64,000 nt of DNA, from contig JAFQYG010000006.1 in assembly GCA_017406565.1 (NCBI GenBank), positions 1 to 64,000 of the forward strand, given 5' to 3'. Made by a program: the position numbers and the translations under genes. Positions 7,888-16,439 of the stretch are shown piece by piece; within the stretch, counting starts at the first letter, position 1; the number at the start of each line of letters is the position of its first letter. The DNA is from Candidatus Saccharimonadota bacterium (GTDB lineage Bacteria > Patescibacteriota > Saccharimonadia > Saccharimonadales > Saccharimonadaceae). Under the pieces are notes generated by a model that was given only the letters and a program-made list of their open reading frames with translations, did no database searches and had not been told where the DNA came from.

Positions 7888-10599
7888 ATGACATTTGCAA
7901 AAAGTTACGAACCGGGGGAATTTGAATCAGATATTTATGCTGCTTGGGAGGCTTCAGACATTTTTGATCCCAAACTTACAACTAAGCCCGTAGATGATGA
8001 CGGTGATGGCATCGACGATCGTGATGGCGCCAAAGATACATACTCCATCGTCATGCCCCCTCCTAACGCCAATGGCAATCTCCACATCGGCCACGGCTTG
8101 ACTATCGCTCTCGAGGATTCCCTCACCCGCTACCATCGTTTAAGAGGCGATTCTACTTGGTATATTCCAGGCGCCGATCATGCCGGTTTCGAAACTTGGG
8201 TAGTCTACGAAAAAAATCTTGAAAAACACGGCCACAGCCGTTTTGAATTCGGTCGCGACGAACTCTACACACGTGTTTGGGACTTTGTCGCCGAGCAACG
8301 CGGCAATATGGAGCTTCAGCTCCGTGCCCTTGGTGCTTCATGTGCTTGGGATGACCTGACCTTTACTCTTGATGAAAACGTAGTAGATCGTGTTTATACA
8401 ACTTTTGAGAAAATGTGGAAAGACGGGATGATTTACCGAGGCGAAAAACTCGTCAATTACTGCCCTAAACATCGCACAGCCTTCGCAGATATTGAAGTTG
8501 AGCACAAAGATGAATCTGGCACACTTTGGGATATTGCCTACGACGACATCATTGTTTCTACCACTCGTCCCGAAACACTTTTCGGTGATACCGCAGTAGC
8601 GGTTAATCCAGAAGATGAGCGTTATAAAGATAGAGTTGGCACCACAGTTCACCTCCCTCTTACTGACCGTGAAATCCCGATTATTACTGATGAGCATGCT
8701 GACCCAGAATATGGTACTGGCGCAGTCAAAATCACTCCAGCTCATGATTTCGACGATTTCGAAGTTGGCGAGCGTCATAATTTAGAGCGTATTCAAGTTA
8801 TTGCCGAGGATGGTACTATGATTAATGTACCTGAGCCTTATCTTGGTCTTACTACCGCAGAATGTCGCAAAAAAGTTCTCAAAGACCTCAAAGACCAAGG
8901 CTACCTAGTCGGCGAAAAGAAAATCACCCACTCTGTCGCCCATTGTTATAAATGTGGCACAGTTTTGGAACCTATGCTCAAAGAACAATGGTTTATCGAT
9001 GTTGAACGTCTCGCAAATACCGCCATTGAACATCTTGAATTTGGCAAAATCAAATTTCATCCTGAGAACAAACAAAAAGTTCTCATCAACTATCTTAAAG
9101 GTCTGAAAGATTGGAACATTTCTCGTCAAATTCCTTGGGGCATTGCTATCCCGATGTTCAGAAAAATTGACGACACTGCCACTGACGAACCAGATTGGAT
9201 TTTTGATCGTCGCACGCATCTAAAAGTAATCGAAAAAGCCGGCGTCAAATATCAACGTGATGAAGACACTTTTGACACTTGGTTCTCTAGTAGCCATTGG
9301 CCTATCGTCTGCACCAACTGGGACGAAGGTAATATCAACCCGTATTACCCACTAAATGTCATGGAAACTGGTGCTGACATCCTCTTTGCTTGGGTTGCCC
9401 GTATGATTATGATGGGCCTCTATGTTACCGGTGAAGTTCCATTTAAAGAAGTGTATCTCCATGGTCTTGTCCTCGATGAGCATGGTCAAAAAATGAGTAA
9501 ATCTAAAGGCAACGTCATCAATCCTATGGACTTAGTGACTCGTTTTGGTTCTGACGCCTTCCGCCTCGGTATCCTCCGTGGCCGTTCAGCTGGCATGAAC
9601 CAAGCCTTTAGCGAAAATTCTGTCATTTCCGGCCGCAACCTCTGTAACAAACTCTGGAACATTTCCCGTCTAATCCAATCAATTGTAGATGATAAGGCAA
9701 AAGAGTTTGAAGGCTCCTCTTTCGAAGGGGATCCGGAGCCTGGCAAGGCGAGGAGTAGCGCCACGACCCCTGTGGCGACAGGGGTCGTGGACGCGCCCCA
9801 AGAAAGAGGCGCCTCAAACTCTTATGACACTTTCAATATGGGTGAAGATTGGATCTGTCGCGAGCTCAACGATTGTCTAGAACAAGTCGAGCAAGCCATG
9901 TCAAATTACCGTTTCGCCGAAGCAGTTGAGACACTCTATCAGACCATCTGGGACAAATACGCTGACTGGTTCCTCGAATCACAAAAGATTTACCAAAATG
10001 TCCCACTTCTAAAAACCACTTTAGAAACCATCCTTATCGCTCTTCACCCCTTTGCACCGTTCGTCACCGAAGCAATCTGGCAGAATTTATCCTGGACCGA
10101 TGGCTTTGTTGCTACCGCCAAATGGCCCGCCAGGCTTGAATTTGACCCTATTTCAGCCGAACAATTTGAAAACATAAGAATTATCGTGTCTGAAGTCAGA
10201 ACCACCTTACAGGCCCTTCCAGGCACCAATAACGCCAAAAAATATAGCCTATTATTTGATAATGACAGCCTCATCAAAGATAATCAGTTAATTATCCGCA
10301 CTCTTACCAAGGTACCAGCTATCAATAGCCTAGATGGTGTTCCTCGTGGCTTAAGATTAGCTCTTGCCAATCACGAGCTATACCTTGACGTTCCAGAAAA
10401 CGTCGTAAAGGAGTACAAAGACAATCTTACCGAGCGAATTCTAGCTGTCGGCCGCGAACTAGACAATCTCAACCTCCGTATGAGCAACCCAAATTACGTT
10501 GAACGGGCCCCCGCTCACCTAGTCAAGGAAACCACCGACCAAATCAAAGAAAAAGAAGCTCTTATCTCTAGACTTAAAGCCGAATTAGAGATTATTTAA
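7888..10599 (+). CDS. valS: Valyl-tRNA synthetase
   Basis: 903 residues, class I synthetase charging tRNA-Val. HIGH is at residues 66-69 (NLHIGHG), the editing domain has STTRPETLFGDTAVAV, and KMSKSKGNVINP is at about 534-545. The C-terminus ends in the usual coiled-coil arm. Two oddities: residues 36-50 are an acidic DDDGDGIDD-type insertion resembling a calcium-binding loop, and residues about 605-645 come from a palindromic element inserted in frame (9701-9823). The start has TATAAT at 7876-7881 exactly 6 nt before the ATG and no SD, so the mRNA is likely leaderless. Confidence 0.97.
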   Translation: MTFAKSYEPGEFESDIYAAWEASDIFDPKLTTKPVDDDGDGIDDRDGAKDTYSIVMPPPNANGNLHIGHGLTIALEDSLTRYHRLRGDSTWYIPGADHAGFETWVVYEKNLEKHGHSRFEFGRDELYTRVWDFVAEQRGNMELQLRALGASCAWDDLTFTLDENVVDRVYTTFEKMWKDGMIYRGEKLVNYCPKHRTAFADIEVEHKDESGTLWDIAYDDIIVSTTRPETLFGDTAVAVNPEDERYKDRVGTTVHLPLTDREIPIITDEHADPEYGTGAVKITPAHDFDDFEVGERHNLERIQVIAEDGTMINVPEPYLGLTTAECRKKVLKDLKDQGYLVGEKKITHSVAHCYKCGTVLEPMLKEQWFIDVERLANTAIEHLEFGKIKFHPENKQKVLINYLKGLKDWNISRQIPWGIAIPMFRKIDDTATDEPDWIFDRRTHLKVIEKAGVKYQRDEDTFDTWFSSSHWPIVCTNWDEGNINPYYPLNVMETGADILFAWVARMIMMGLYVTGEVPFKEVYLHGLVLDEHGQKMSKSKGNVINPMDLVTRFGSDAFRLGILRGRSAGMNQAFSENSVISGRNLCNKLWNISRLIQSIVDDKAKEFEGSSFEGDPEPGKARSSATTPVATGVVDAPQERGASNSYDTFNMGEDWICRELNDCLEQVEQAMSNYRFAEAVETLYQTIWDKYADWFLESQKIYQNVPLLKTTLETILIALHPFAPFVTEAIWQNLSWTDGFVATAKWPARLEFDPISAEQFENIRIIVSEVRTTLQALPGTNNAKKYSLLFDNDSLIKDNQLIIRTLTKVPAINSLDGVPRGLRLALANHELYLDVPENVVKEYKDNLTERILAVGRELDNLNLRMSNPNYVERAPAHLVKETTDQIKEKEALISRLKAELEII
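9701..9823 (+). repeat. In-frame palindromic element in valS (variant core)
   Basis: A 23-nt left arm (9701-9723, AAGAGTTTGA...CCTCTTTC) is mirrored by a 22-nt right arm (9802-9823) with one substitution and one deletion. The 78-nt core (9724-9801) differs from the 75-nt core of the other copies but is likewise GC-rich and contains a 13-bp perfect hairpin, CCACGACCCCTGT against its complement, around a GGCG loop. It is translated as a Gly/Ser/Ala/Pro-rich loop in the C-terminal half of ValS, just after the catalytic core. Confidence 0.85.
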
Positions 10600-10611
10600 C
10601 CGTTACCTATT

Positions 10612-10640
10612 TTGACATTTTTAGTATTTAGTGGTATAAT
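10612..10640 (+). promoter_or_regulatory. Consensus sigma-70-type promoter of the GH13 gene
   Basis: TTGACA (10612-10617), 17-nt spacer, TATAAT (10635-10640), with an upstream TGG. The transcript would have a leader of about 50 nt with an SD, unlike most promoters in this window. Confidence 0.85.
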
Positions 10641-10697
10641 TAAAAGACACCTAGTATCTTATAATTTTTGCCGTTTTTAGAAAGTGAGGTGACTTCT

Positions 10698-11900
10698 ATG
10701 GCAAAAACACTTGTGTATCAGTTGTACCCAATTGCTTGGGAAAAACAAGGTGGCCTTAGGGCTATGACTGAGCACCTCGAAGTCATCAATTTTCTTGGAG
10801 CGGATTATGTTTGGATAAGCCCCATCTATCCTTCCCCAAGATGCGACCATGGCTACGATGTCGCCGAATATATGGAGATTGATTCCCGCTTCGGCACCAT
10901 GGCAGATTTTGATTACTTCGTAAAAGTTGCTCACAGCCACGGTATAGGTGTTTTAATGGATTTAGTATTAAACCATACTTCTACCGAACACCCGTGGTTC
11001 AAAAGACACCCAGAGTATTATTGCTGGGCTGAAAAAGAGTCGCTTCCTAAATGGAAAAACCTATTTGACGACAGCGACAACGCATGGGAATACGACCCAG
11101 ACCAGCAAAAATGCTACTTACACATGTTCCATAAGAATCAAGCTGATTTGAACTGGTTTCCTTGGCGAAATCGTATCAACAACGATTTGGTTAAAGAATT
11201 CCAAAAAATCATCAGATTCTGGGGACAGAATCATAATGTCGATGGGTTTCGCCTTGACTTTCCTCAAGCTCTCAACAAAAATCTAGAATGGCCAGAGATG
11301 GATATCTCGGGAATACTTTTTGGAGATCGAGCCAAAAGTATTATCAAGACATTATTTCAAGATGAGAGGGATTACTTCATCATCATGGAATGTCTTGACC
11401 CAACATACGGTGGATTGACCGAGCATTATTACAATGACACTCCGATTAGCTACATCTTAAATATGGCAGTCAAAGACGCTTTCAAAGAGGGCAAACAAAC
11501 ATTCGAACTCATCATCAAATCTACCTCGAATGATTCAGGCTTCATGTTGGATTTTGAATCGCACGATTCAATGCGCTTCCCTTCTAGAGGAGTTGATCCA
11601 GCAGAAGCACTTGAGCTGTTGTTTTCTTCAGAAGCTGACGGCATCTGTCTCTATCAAGGAGAAGAACTCGGTTTAAAAAACCCGACGCCGATTGAATTAC
11701 CAGATTCAATGCTACTTGAGCTAGATGCCCAGGCTTCAATGAAAGTCGAAAGAGGCGAATCAATAGACAAACTCCGTCTAACCTCTCGGGCCAACGCCCG
11801 TGTGCCGTTGCCATTAGATGAGTATAAACGCCAGTTCTCCGACCCAGACTCGTATTACAATCTAACTAAAAATTTCGTTGATAAATGGAAAACGAGTTGA
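10698..11900 (+). CDS. GH13 alpha-amylase-family glycosidase or glucosyltransferase
   Basis: 400 residues. GH13 conserved regions: DLVLNHTS (88-95), DGFRLDFPQ with nucleophile Asp187, ECLDP with acid/base Glu231, and ESHD with Asp290. The start YQLYPIAWEK and DHGYDVAEYMEID fit the oligo-1,6-glucosidase/trehalulose-type branch. It is short (the family is usually 520-600) and the C-terminal beta domain seems reduced. No signal peptide, so it acts in the cytoplasm on an alpha-glucan or disaccharide. The ATG at 10698 is preferred because GAGGTGA precedes it; a longer in-frame reading from 10668 would place the SD inside the coding region. Confidence 0.88.
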   Translation: MAKTLVYQLYPIAWEKQGGLRAMTEHLEVINFLGADYVWISPIYPSPRCDHGYDVAEYMEIDSRFGTMADFDYFVKVAHSHGIGVLMDLVLNHTSTEHPWFKRHPEYYCWAEKESLPKWKNLFDDSDNAWEYDPDQQKCYLHMFHKNQADLNWFPWRNRINNDLVKEFQKIIRFWGQNHNVDGFRLDFPQALNKNLEWPEMDISGILFGDRAKSIIKTLFQDERDYFIIMECLDPTYGGLTEHYYNDTPISYILNMAVKDAFKEGKQTFELIIKSTSNDSGFMLDFESHDSMRFPSRGVDPAEALELLFSSEADGICLYQGEELGLKNPTPIELPDSMLLELDAQASMKVERGESIDKLRLTSRANARVPLPLDEYKRQFSDPDSYYNLTKNFVDKWKTS

Positions 11901-11913
11901 CAACTGATTACAA

Positions 11914-11937
11914 AGCCGCCTCTGGGGCGGCTTTTTC
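11914..11937 (+). terminator. Intrinsic terminator after the GH13 gene
   Basis: Stem AGCCGCC/GGCGGCT (11914-11920 with 11926-11932) and a TTTTT tail; sits between two convergent genes. Confidence 0.92.
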
Positions 11938-12142
11938 ATTTTTTATTGTATTTATCGAGGTTAAAAAGCGGCTTATCTTTAGAATTGATGATTCCCTGCG
12001 CTTCGCGCATCAAACGCATCAGTTTCTGTTCAGATGAGGCCGACCCCACATGGATAGTTTTTACAACTTTGCCACCATCCTTATAACAGACTTGTACGCC
12101 CGTCGCGCCGGAAGTAGTTTTGTATTTTCTGATAAAAGCCAT
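11936..12142 (-). CDS. Orphan transposase N-terminal domain (IS1634-like)
   Basis: 68 residues, starting MAFIRKYKTTSGATGVQVCY and continuing HVGSASSEQKLMRLM. This pattern (KTxSGATAVQV, HxGSAHxExEL) is the N-terminal segment of IS1634/IS1380-type transposases. The catalytic DDE part is absent, and the frame ends in LFNLDKYNKK. Either a remnant of a lost insertion sequence or a retained small protein; the frame is intact, which favours retention. The identification rests on recalled family patterns only. Confidence 0.55.
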   Translation of the reverse strand: MAFIRKYKTTSGATGVQVCYKDGGKVVKTIHVGSASSEQKLMRLMREAQGIINSKDKPLFNLDKYNKK

Positions 12143-12152
12143 ATTATCTCTC

Positions 12153-12956
12153 TTACTCTAGCTTACTACCGCCCCATTCTATCAAAGTAAAACCATCTCT
12201 ACTTGGCGTAGGATTAAGTTGTTGTTCATTTACGTCAATAGGCTTTTCAAGAGGCTTGTATAACATTAACACACGAATAATCGTATCTGGCTGTGGGTCC
12301 ACATCTAAAGGCATGTAGCCATTAATCTCATCCATCGAGGCAAACCTAATGTAGTTGTATTTGTTGTTTTGCAATTGTGGCAACCAATAGATAATAAACT
12401 CTTCTGATTCTCTTGCGTTTAGCCCCAAAATCGCTAGTTTTTCTTCCAAGAATTCAGCAGCTCTATTCCCTTCCACTACAAACCCTTCATCAGCCATTTC
12501 ATAGTTACCATCTTTCCCTTCCCAATACAAACTATATAGTTCCTTACCCGAATTTAAATCAGTTAAGGTACCATCAGGATGAGCCAATACTTCCCAACCA
12601 TCAACGTATCTAGGATAACTAACAGCGATTAGATCAGGGTTTTTTAGTTTCACGGAAACAGAGGTATCTTCTTTGGGGTAAAGATAAATTACAGGCTTAA
12701 GAACGCCGCCACCTCCTCTACTACAGGAGCCCTCAACGGGCGTAAACGGGAAAACGCCGTCACATTCCGCAAGACATGCACAATCATCCGCAGCCATTCT
12801 GGAAGCAATAAATGCAAAAACTAAATAACCAAGAAGTAGGCCAATAATCACGCAAATAGTTGTAAGTATTTTGATTTTTCGACTCATTTTACGCTTGGGT
12901 GTTTGCCCAGGGCTTATTACCTGTGAGCTTTGTTTAGAGTTACTTTGACTTTGCAT
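12153..12956 (-). CDS. Membrane-anchored protein with a YLYP motif, unknown function
   Basis: 267 residues. A Lys/Arg-rich N-terminus precedes one membrane helix (about residues 30-53), then a short Cys-rich linker (DDCACLAECDG, GSCSRGGGG) and an extracytoplasmic domain beginning KPVIYLYPKEDTSVSVKL. The YLYP opening, then YPRYVDGW and YSLYWEG, recur in a bacterial and archaeal family of unknown function. The start at 12954-12956 is chosen because GAGGAAATT lies directly upstream; the longer reading would run back through it. The cysteines suggest disulfides outside the cell. Confidence 0.7.
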   Translation of the reverse strand: MQSQSNSKQSSQVISPGQTPKRKMSRKIKILTTICVIIGLLLGYLVFAFIASRMAADDCACLAECDGVFPFTPVEGSCSRGGGGVLKPVIYLYPKEDTSVSVKLKNPDLIAVSYPRYVDGWEVLAHPDGTLTDLNSGKELYSLYWEGKDGNYEMADEGFVVEGNRAAEFLEEKLAILGLNARESEEFIIYWLPQLQNNKYNYIRFASMDEINGYMPLDVDPQPDTIIRVLMLYKPLEKPIDVNEQQLNPTPSRDGFTLIEWGGSKLE

Positions 12957-13134
12957 AATTTCCTCGTTGATTAGTTTACATAAATTGTAGCATACTGGAA
13001 CCGAAAGATTTTGCAATTCCCCATTCTAAGCACAAGTTTTTCGCCACAATTCCTCACTATTTTTCCACCAAAGCATAAGAAAAATAAAACTAAAACATCG
13101 TATTCCTAGCAACCAAAGCCCTTGGCATCCCGAC

Positions 13135-13163
13135 TTGACAAAGCAAAACGCCTAAGCTAAAAT
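13135..13163 (+). promoter_or_regulatory. Strong promoter with no reading frame behind it
   Basis: TTGACA (13135-13140), 17-nt spacer, TAAAAT (13158-13163). No reading frame with an SD follows; the next gene has its own -10 at 13362-13367. Confidence 0.8.
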
Positions 13164-13169
13164 GAAAAT

Positions 13170-13330
13170 GACAACTACAGCGAGAGCGTAGTTGGGAGTA
13201 GTTTTAGCATCCGAGCACGCAAAACAGACGGCCAACCAATAATGCTAAAACAGAGGTAATATCATAAACCGACAGGGAATTATCCTTAAGCCGGAAATTT
13301 TGCATAAGCATAAAATATAATGCTTATGTT
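13170..13330 (+). ncRNA. Candidate structured small RNA of about 160 nt
   Basis: Behind the promoter come AACTAC/GTAGTT (hairpin near 13171-13193), a perfect 10-bp stem GTTTTAGCAT/ATGCTAAAAC (13201-13210 with 13242-13251) closing a 31-nt loop, a CCG...CGG segment around 13269-13293, and a 9-bp final hairpin CATAAGCAT/ATGCTTATG (13303-13328). The final stem has no T-run. No match to tmRNA, SRP RNA, 6S or RNase P RNA was recognised. The rest of 13017-13373 has no gene. Confidence 0.55.
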
Positions 13331-13373
13331 GTCAAGAAAAAGCACGTGTTTATATGTGTGTTATAATATTTTT

Positions 13374-14309
13374 ATGGAAATTCCGATAACCCAGAGTGAA
13401 TATTGGCATAAACTTCAAGAAGATCTCGGTGAAGAAGCTATTTTTGTTAAAGAAAATGATTATCAATATTTAGCTATTGTTAAATCGACCCCAACAGGGA
13501 AATACCTATATTGTCCGTACGGCCCAATCGCTAAGGATATTACTTCTTTCGCGCAGGCGATTGATTCTTTAAAGGAACTAGCTAACGACCATTCTGTAAT
13601 TTTTGTAAGAGTTGAACCCTTCTTAGAAGAATACGCAGAGGTACTTCCAAATAATGCTAAAAAATCTACAGATTTAAACCCTAAGGAAACCTGGATTTTA
13701 GATTTAACAGGGAACGATGATGTTCTAAAATCCAAACTCCCTTCTAGATTGCTACGTTACTACAAATCCGCAAACAAAAAAGGAATCACAATAGAACAAT
13801 CCAACAACCCGGAAGATATTAAACTTCTCTTAAAACTCCAGCAAGACCTAGCCGACAAAAAGGGGATTAGTACCTTTTCAGAAAATTACTTAAAAACAGA
13901 ACTGAAACAACCATTTTCCACCTTATATCTAATGCACTACCAACCAGAAGGCCAGAAAAACAAGGAAATTGTCGCTGCAGGTTTAGTTTTTGACGACAAA
14001 ACCACTCGCTATAATCTCCAGGGTGCCCAATCTGATACTGGTCGCAAATTGCACGCTACCGGAATATTGACAATCCAGTTAATTCTAGATGCACACGCTA
14101 AACACCTCAAAAAATTCGATTTTTGGGGTATTGCACCAGACAACGCTCCAGATGACCACCCCTGGAAAGGCTTCACCGCCTTCAAAAAGACATTTAGCGG
14201 CACAGAAGTAAAACACGCTGGCACGTATGACATTATCCTTAGCCCCTTCAAATACCACCTCTACCAAATTTTTCGCAAAATTAATCGATTTATAAGGAAA
14301 AACAAATGA
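13374..14309 (+). CDS. FemAB-like peptidoglycan aminoacyltransferase (first of two)
   Basis: 311 residues of the FemAB/FemX (GNAT-fold) family: an N-terminal half YLYCPYGPIAKD, then LPSRLLRYYKSANKKGITI, and a C-terminal NLQGAQSDTGRKLHATGILT with KKFDFWGIAPD, the typical end region. These enzymes use aminoacyl-tRNA to add amino acids to peptidoglycan precursors or to lipids. TATAAT at 13362-13367 is 6 nt upstream of the ATG at 13374; a longer in-frame reading from 13320 runs through the promoter. The stop overlaps the start of the second femAB gene (ATGA). Confidence 0.88.
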   Translation: MEIPITQSEYWHKLQEDLGEEAIFVKENDYQYLAIVKSTPTGKYLYCPYGPIAKDITSFAQAIDSLKELANDHSVIFVRVEPFLEEYAEVLPNNAKKSTDLNPKETWILDLTGNDDVLKSKLPSRLLRYYKSANKKGITIEQSNNPEDIKLLLKLQQDLADKKGISTFSENYLKTELKQPFSTLYLMHYQPEGQKNKEIVAAGLVFDDKTTRYNLQGAQSDTGRKLHATGILTIQLILDAHAKHLKKFDFWGIAPDNAPDDHPWKGFTAFKKTFSGTEVKHAGTYDIILSPFKYHLYQIFRKINRFIRKNK

Positions 14310-15472
14310 ATTTTATCACCCTAGAGCCAGAACAATTTCGCAAATTTGCCAGTAAGTATCCCGATAAATCGTTTTACCAAACACCAGAAATCGCTAATTT
14401 AAGAGCAGAGAATGGCTGGACGCCGTACTATTTCGGTGTAGAAGAAAACGGTAAGATCAAAGCTGCATCGTTAGTAGTTGCCAAACCCACTTTTCTTGGT
14501 AAATCTATCTATTACGTTCCAGGTGGACCTCTGATAGATTATGAGGATGAATCGCTGACCACATTTTTCTTCAAAAACCTCAAAAACTACGCCAAATCGC
14601 ATAATGGCTATATTCTCCATATCGAACCATACTACGAAAAAATTGAACGAGACCGCGACGGTGAACCAAAAGAAAAAGGGTTTAACCGCGAAAAAGCTAG
14701 TCAAAACCTCCGCAAACTAGGTTTTACACCTCTTGCACAATCAGATGAACCAAAATATTCCTTCGCTCTAGAACTAAAAGATCAAACGGCTGACAAAATC
14801 TTTGCGGATATGAAGCGAAATACTAGAAACCACATCAGAAAAGCCGAAAAAATGGGCGTGAAAATTCGCGAGCTAAAGAGGGAAGAGCTCAATATCTTCA
14901 AACAAATCACCGAGTCAACTTCCGCCCGCCGCAACTTCACTGACAAACCACTTAGTTATTACGAAAAAATGTACGATCTCTTTCACCCCCGCGGTGAAGT
15001 AAAGTTTATTATGGCAGGGGTATCAGAAGATGCTCTTTCGAGGAGCATAATCGCCGACGGGGCGATTACGGAGCGACCGAGCCCCGTGACGACGGGAGCG
15101 AGGGAGCGTTCCGAGAAAGAGGTATCTTTGATACCCCTATCAGTAGCTATGTTCATCACCTACGGCGACGAAGTAATATATCTCTTCTCCGGCTCCGATG
15201 AAAAATACATGAAAGACTACAACGCCCAGTACCTAATCCAATGGCACATGATCAAATATGCCCTCAAGAATGGCTTCAAACGCTACAATTTCTATGGTAT
15301 CCAAGGCCTACCAGATAAATCATCCAAAGATTATGGTATTTACGATTTTAAAAAAGGTTTCACAAGCACAGAAACGGGTCGCGTTATCGAGCTACTTGGT
15401 GCACACGAACTGCCAATTAATCAACCTTTTTATTATCTGCATCAATTATTAAGTAAAATTAAACATCATTAA
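14306..15472 (+). CDS. FemAB-like peptidoglycan aminoacyltransferase (second of two)
   Basis: 388 residues, paralogue of the preceding gene: YYVPGGPLIDYED, FADMKRNTRNHIRKAEKMGV, and RYNFYGIQGLPD near the C-terminus. It overlaps the first by 4 nt (ATGA), so translation is coupled. Residues about 238-278 (ALSRSIIADGAITERP and onward) come from a palindromic insertion (15017-15137); they interrupt the strand before MFITYGDEVIYLFSGSD, a part that is normally continuous in FemX proteins. Two FemAB proteins would be needed for a multi-residue cross-bridge; that is inference. Confidence 0.9.
   Translation: MNFITLEPEQFRKFASKYPDKSFYQTPEIANLRAENGWTPYYFGVEENGKIKAASLVVAKPTFLGKSIYYVPGGPLIDYEDESLTTFFFKNLKNYAKSHNGYILHIEPYYEKIERDRDGEPKEKGFNREKASQNLRKLGFTPLAQSDEPKYSFALELKDQTADKIFADMKRNTRNHIRKAEKMGVKIRELKREELNIFKQITESTSARRNFTDKPLSYYEKMYDLFHPRGEVKFIMAGVSEDALSRSIIADGAITERPSPVTTGARERSEKEVSLIPLSVAMFITYGDEVIYLFSGSDEKYMKDYNAQYLIQWHMIKYALKNGFKRYNFYGIQGLPDKSSKDYGIYDFKKGFTSTETGRVIELLGAHELPINQPFYYLHQLLSKIKHH
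15017..15137 (+). repeat. In-frame palindromic element in femAB (75-bp core)
   Basis: The core 15040-15114 starts GAGGAGCATA and ends GGGAGCGTTCCGA. It is identical over 75 bp to the copy in the P-type ATPase gene. Arms 15017-15039 and 15115-15137 (GGGGTATCA...TCTTTC) mirror each other apart from a few bases. Internal hairpins: ATCGCC/GGCGAT and CCCGT/ACGGG. Reading frame: SRSIIADGAITERP. Confidence 0.93.
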
Positions 15473-15482
15473 AGGAGCCAAA

Positions 15483-16367
15483 ATGCCCAGCAAAGTTTAT
15501 TACACTAAACAAATCACCCCAGAAAGTCTCATTAAGATTTATGAAGCCCTAGGCGCAAATTTAAAAGGTAGAATCGGCGTAAAAGTCAGCACTGGTGAAG
15601 CTGGCGCTAAAGGCTATCTCAAAGCCGAATTAATTGGCCCACTAGTGAAAAAGATAAACGGCACCATCATAGAATGCAACACTGCTTATCCAGGCAAGCG
15701 TACCACCACCAAAGAGCATTATCAAGTGGCCTTTAACCATGGTTTTACAAAATTCGCCGAAGTCGACATTATGGATGAAGACGGCGATTTCAAAATTCCA
15801 GTCAAAAACGGCAAACACCTCGAATTCGACCTCATCGGTAACCATTTTGCCGAATACGATTCTATCTTAAATCTAGCACACGGTAAAGGACACGCCATGG
15901 GCGGTTTTGGCGCAAATCTCAAAAACCAATCTATTGGCATAGCATCGCGTAAAGGTAAAGCCTATATTCACTCCTGTGGTAAAACTACCAGTCCCAAACT
16001 CTGCTGGTTGTCTAAACACGAACAGATTGATTTTATTGAGTCTATGGCTGAAGCCGCTACTGCAGTAGCCGATTACCTCAAAGAACAGGGAAAACCTATC
16101 GCCTACATCACCGTAATGAATGCCTTGTCTGTCGACTGTGACTGCGATAAAAATCAAGGCGACCCAGTAATGTCAGATCTAGGCATTGTTGCCTCTCTGG
16201 ATCCAGTCGCTAATGACCAGGCTTTTATTGATATGATTTGGGCTTCCACAGATCCAGGTGCCACCGAATTGAAAGAACGCATTGACTCTCGCGAAGGTCG
16301 CGCTATTCTCCCATATGCCGAATCTCTCGGTCTCGGCTCCACGAAATACGAACTCATCGAAATCTAA
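15483..16367 (+). CDS. DUF362-domain protein
   Basis: 294 residues matching DUF362: RIGVKVSTGEAGAKGYL, IIECNTAYPGKRTTT, HFAEYDSILNLAHGKGHAMG, GKAYIHSCG and the Cys-rich SVDCDCDK. The family is often linked to iron-sulfur or metal proteins but has no firm biochemical role. AAAGGAG lies 6 nt before the ATG, and the gene follows the femAB pair by 10 nt, so it is probably the third gene of that operon. Confidence 0.88.
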   Translation: MPSKVYYTKQITPESLIKIYEALGANLKGRIGVKVSTGEAGAKGYLKAELIGPLVKKINGTIIECNTAYPGKRTTTKEHYQVAFNHGFTKFAEVDIMDEDGDFKIPVKNGKHLEFDLIGNHFAEYDSILNLAHGKGHAMGGFGANLKNQSIGIASRKGKAYIHSCGKTTSPKLCWLSKHEQIDFIESMAEAATAVADYLKEQGKPIAYITVMNALSVDCDCDKNQGDPVMSDLGIVASLDPVANDQAFIDMIWASTDPGATELKERIDSREGRAILPYAESLGLGSTKYELIEI

Positions 16368-16439
16368 AATGTTGTAAAAATTACAATATAATTAGTAAAT
16401 TGCTTGACTCATTATCCTAAATAATAGTAAAATAGCGGT

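Noticed and set aside
11880-11935. Possible TGA recoding as in SR1/Gracilibacteria
   Set aside because: The TGA at 11898-11900 is followed directly by an intrinsic terminator; reading on gives no plausible protein. Other genes also end normally.
13201-13251. GTTTTAGCAT/ATGCTAAAAC resembles a CRISPR type II repeat:tracrRNA pairing
   Set aside because: No cas9, no repeat array and no spacer series in the window; the match to GTTTTAG is short and expected by chance.
13320-13373. Upstream start for the first FemAB protein
   Set aside because: The extra 18 codons run through the -10 box at 13362-13367; the ATG at 13374 has the standard 6-nt spacing.
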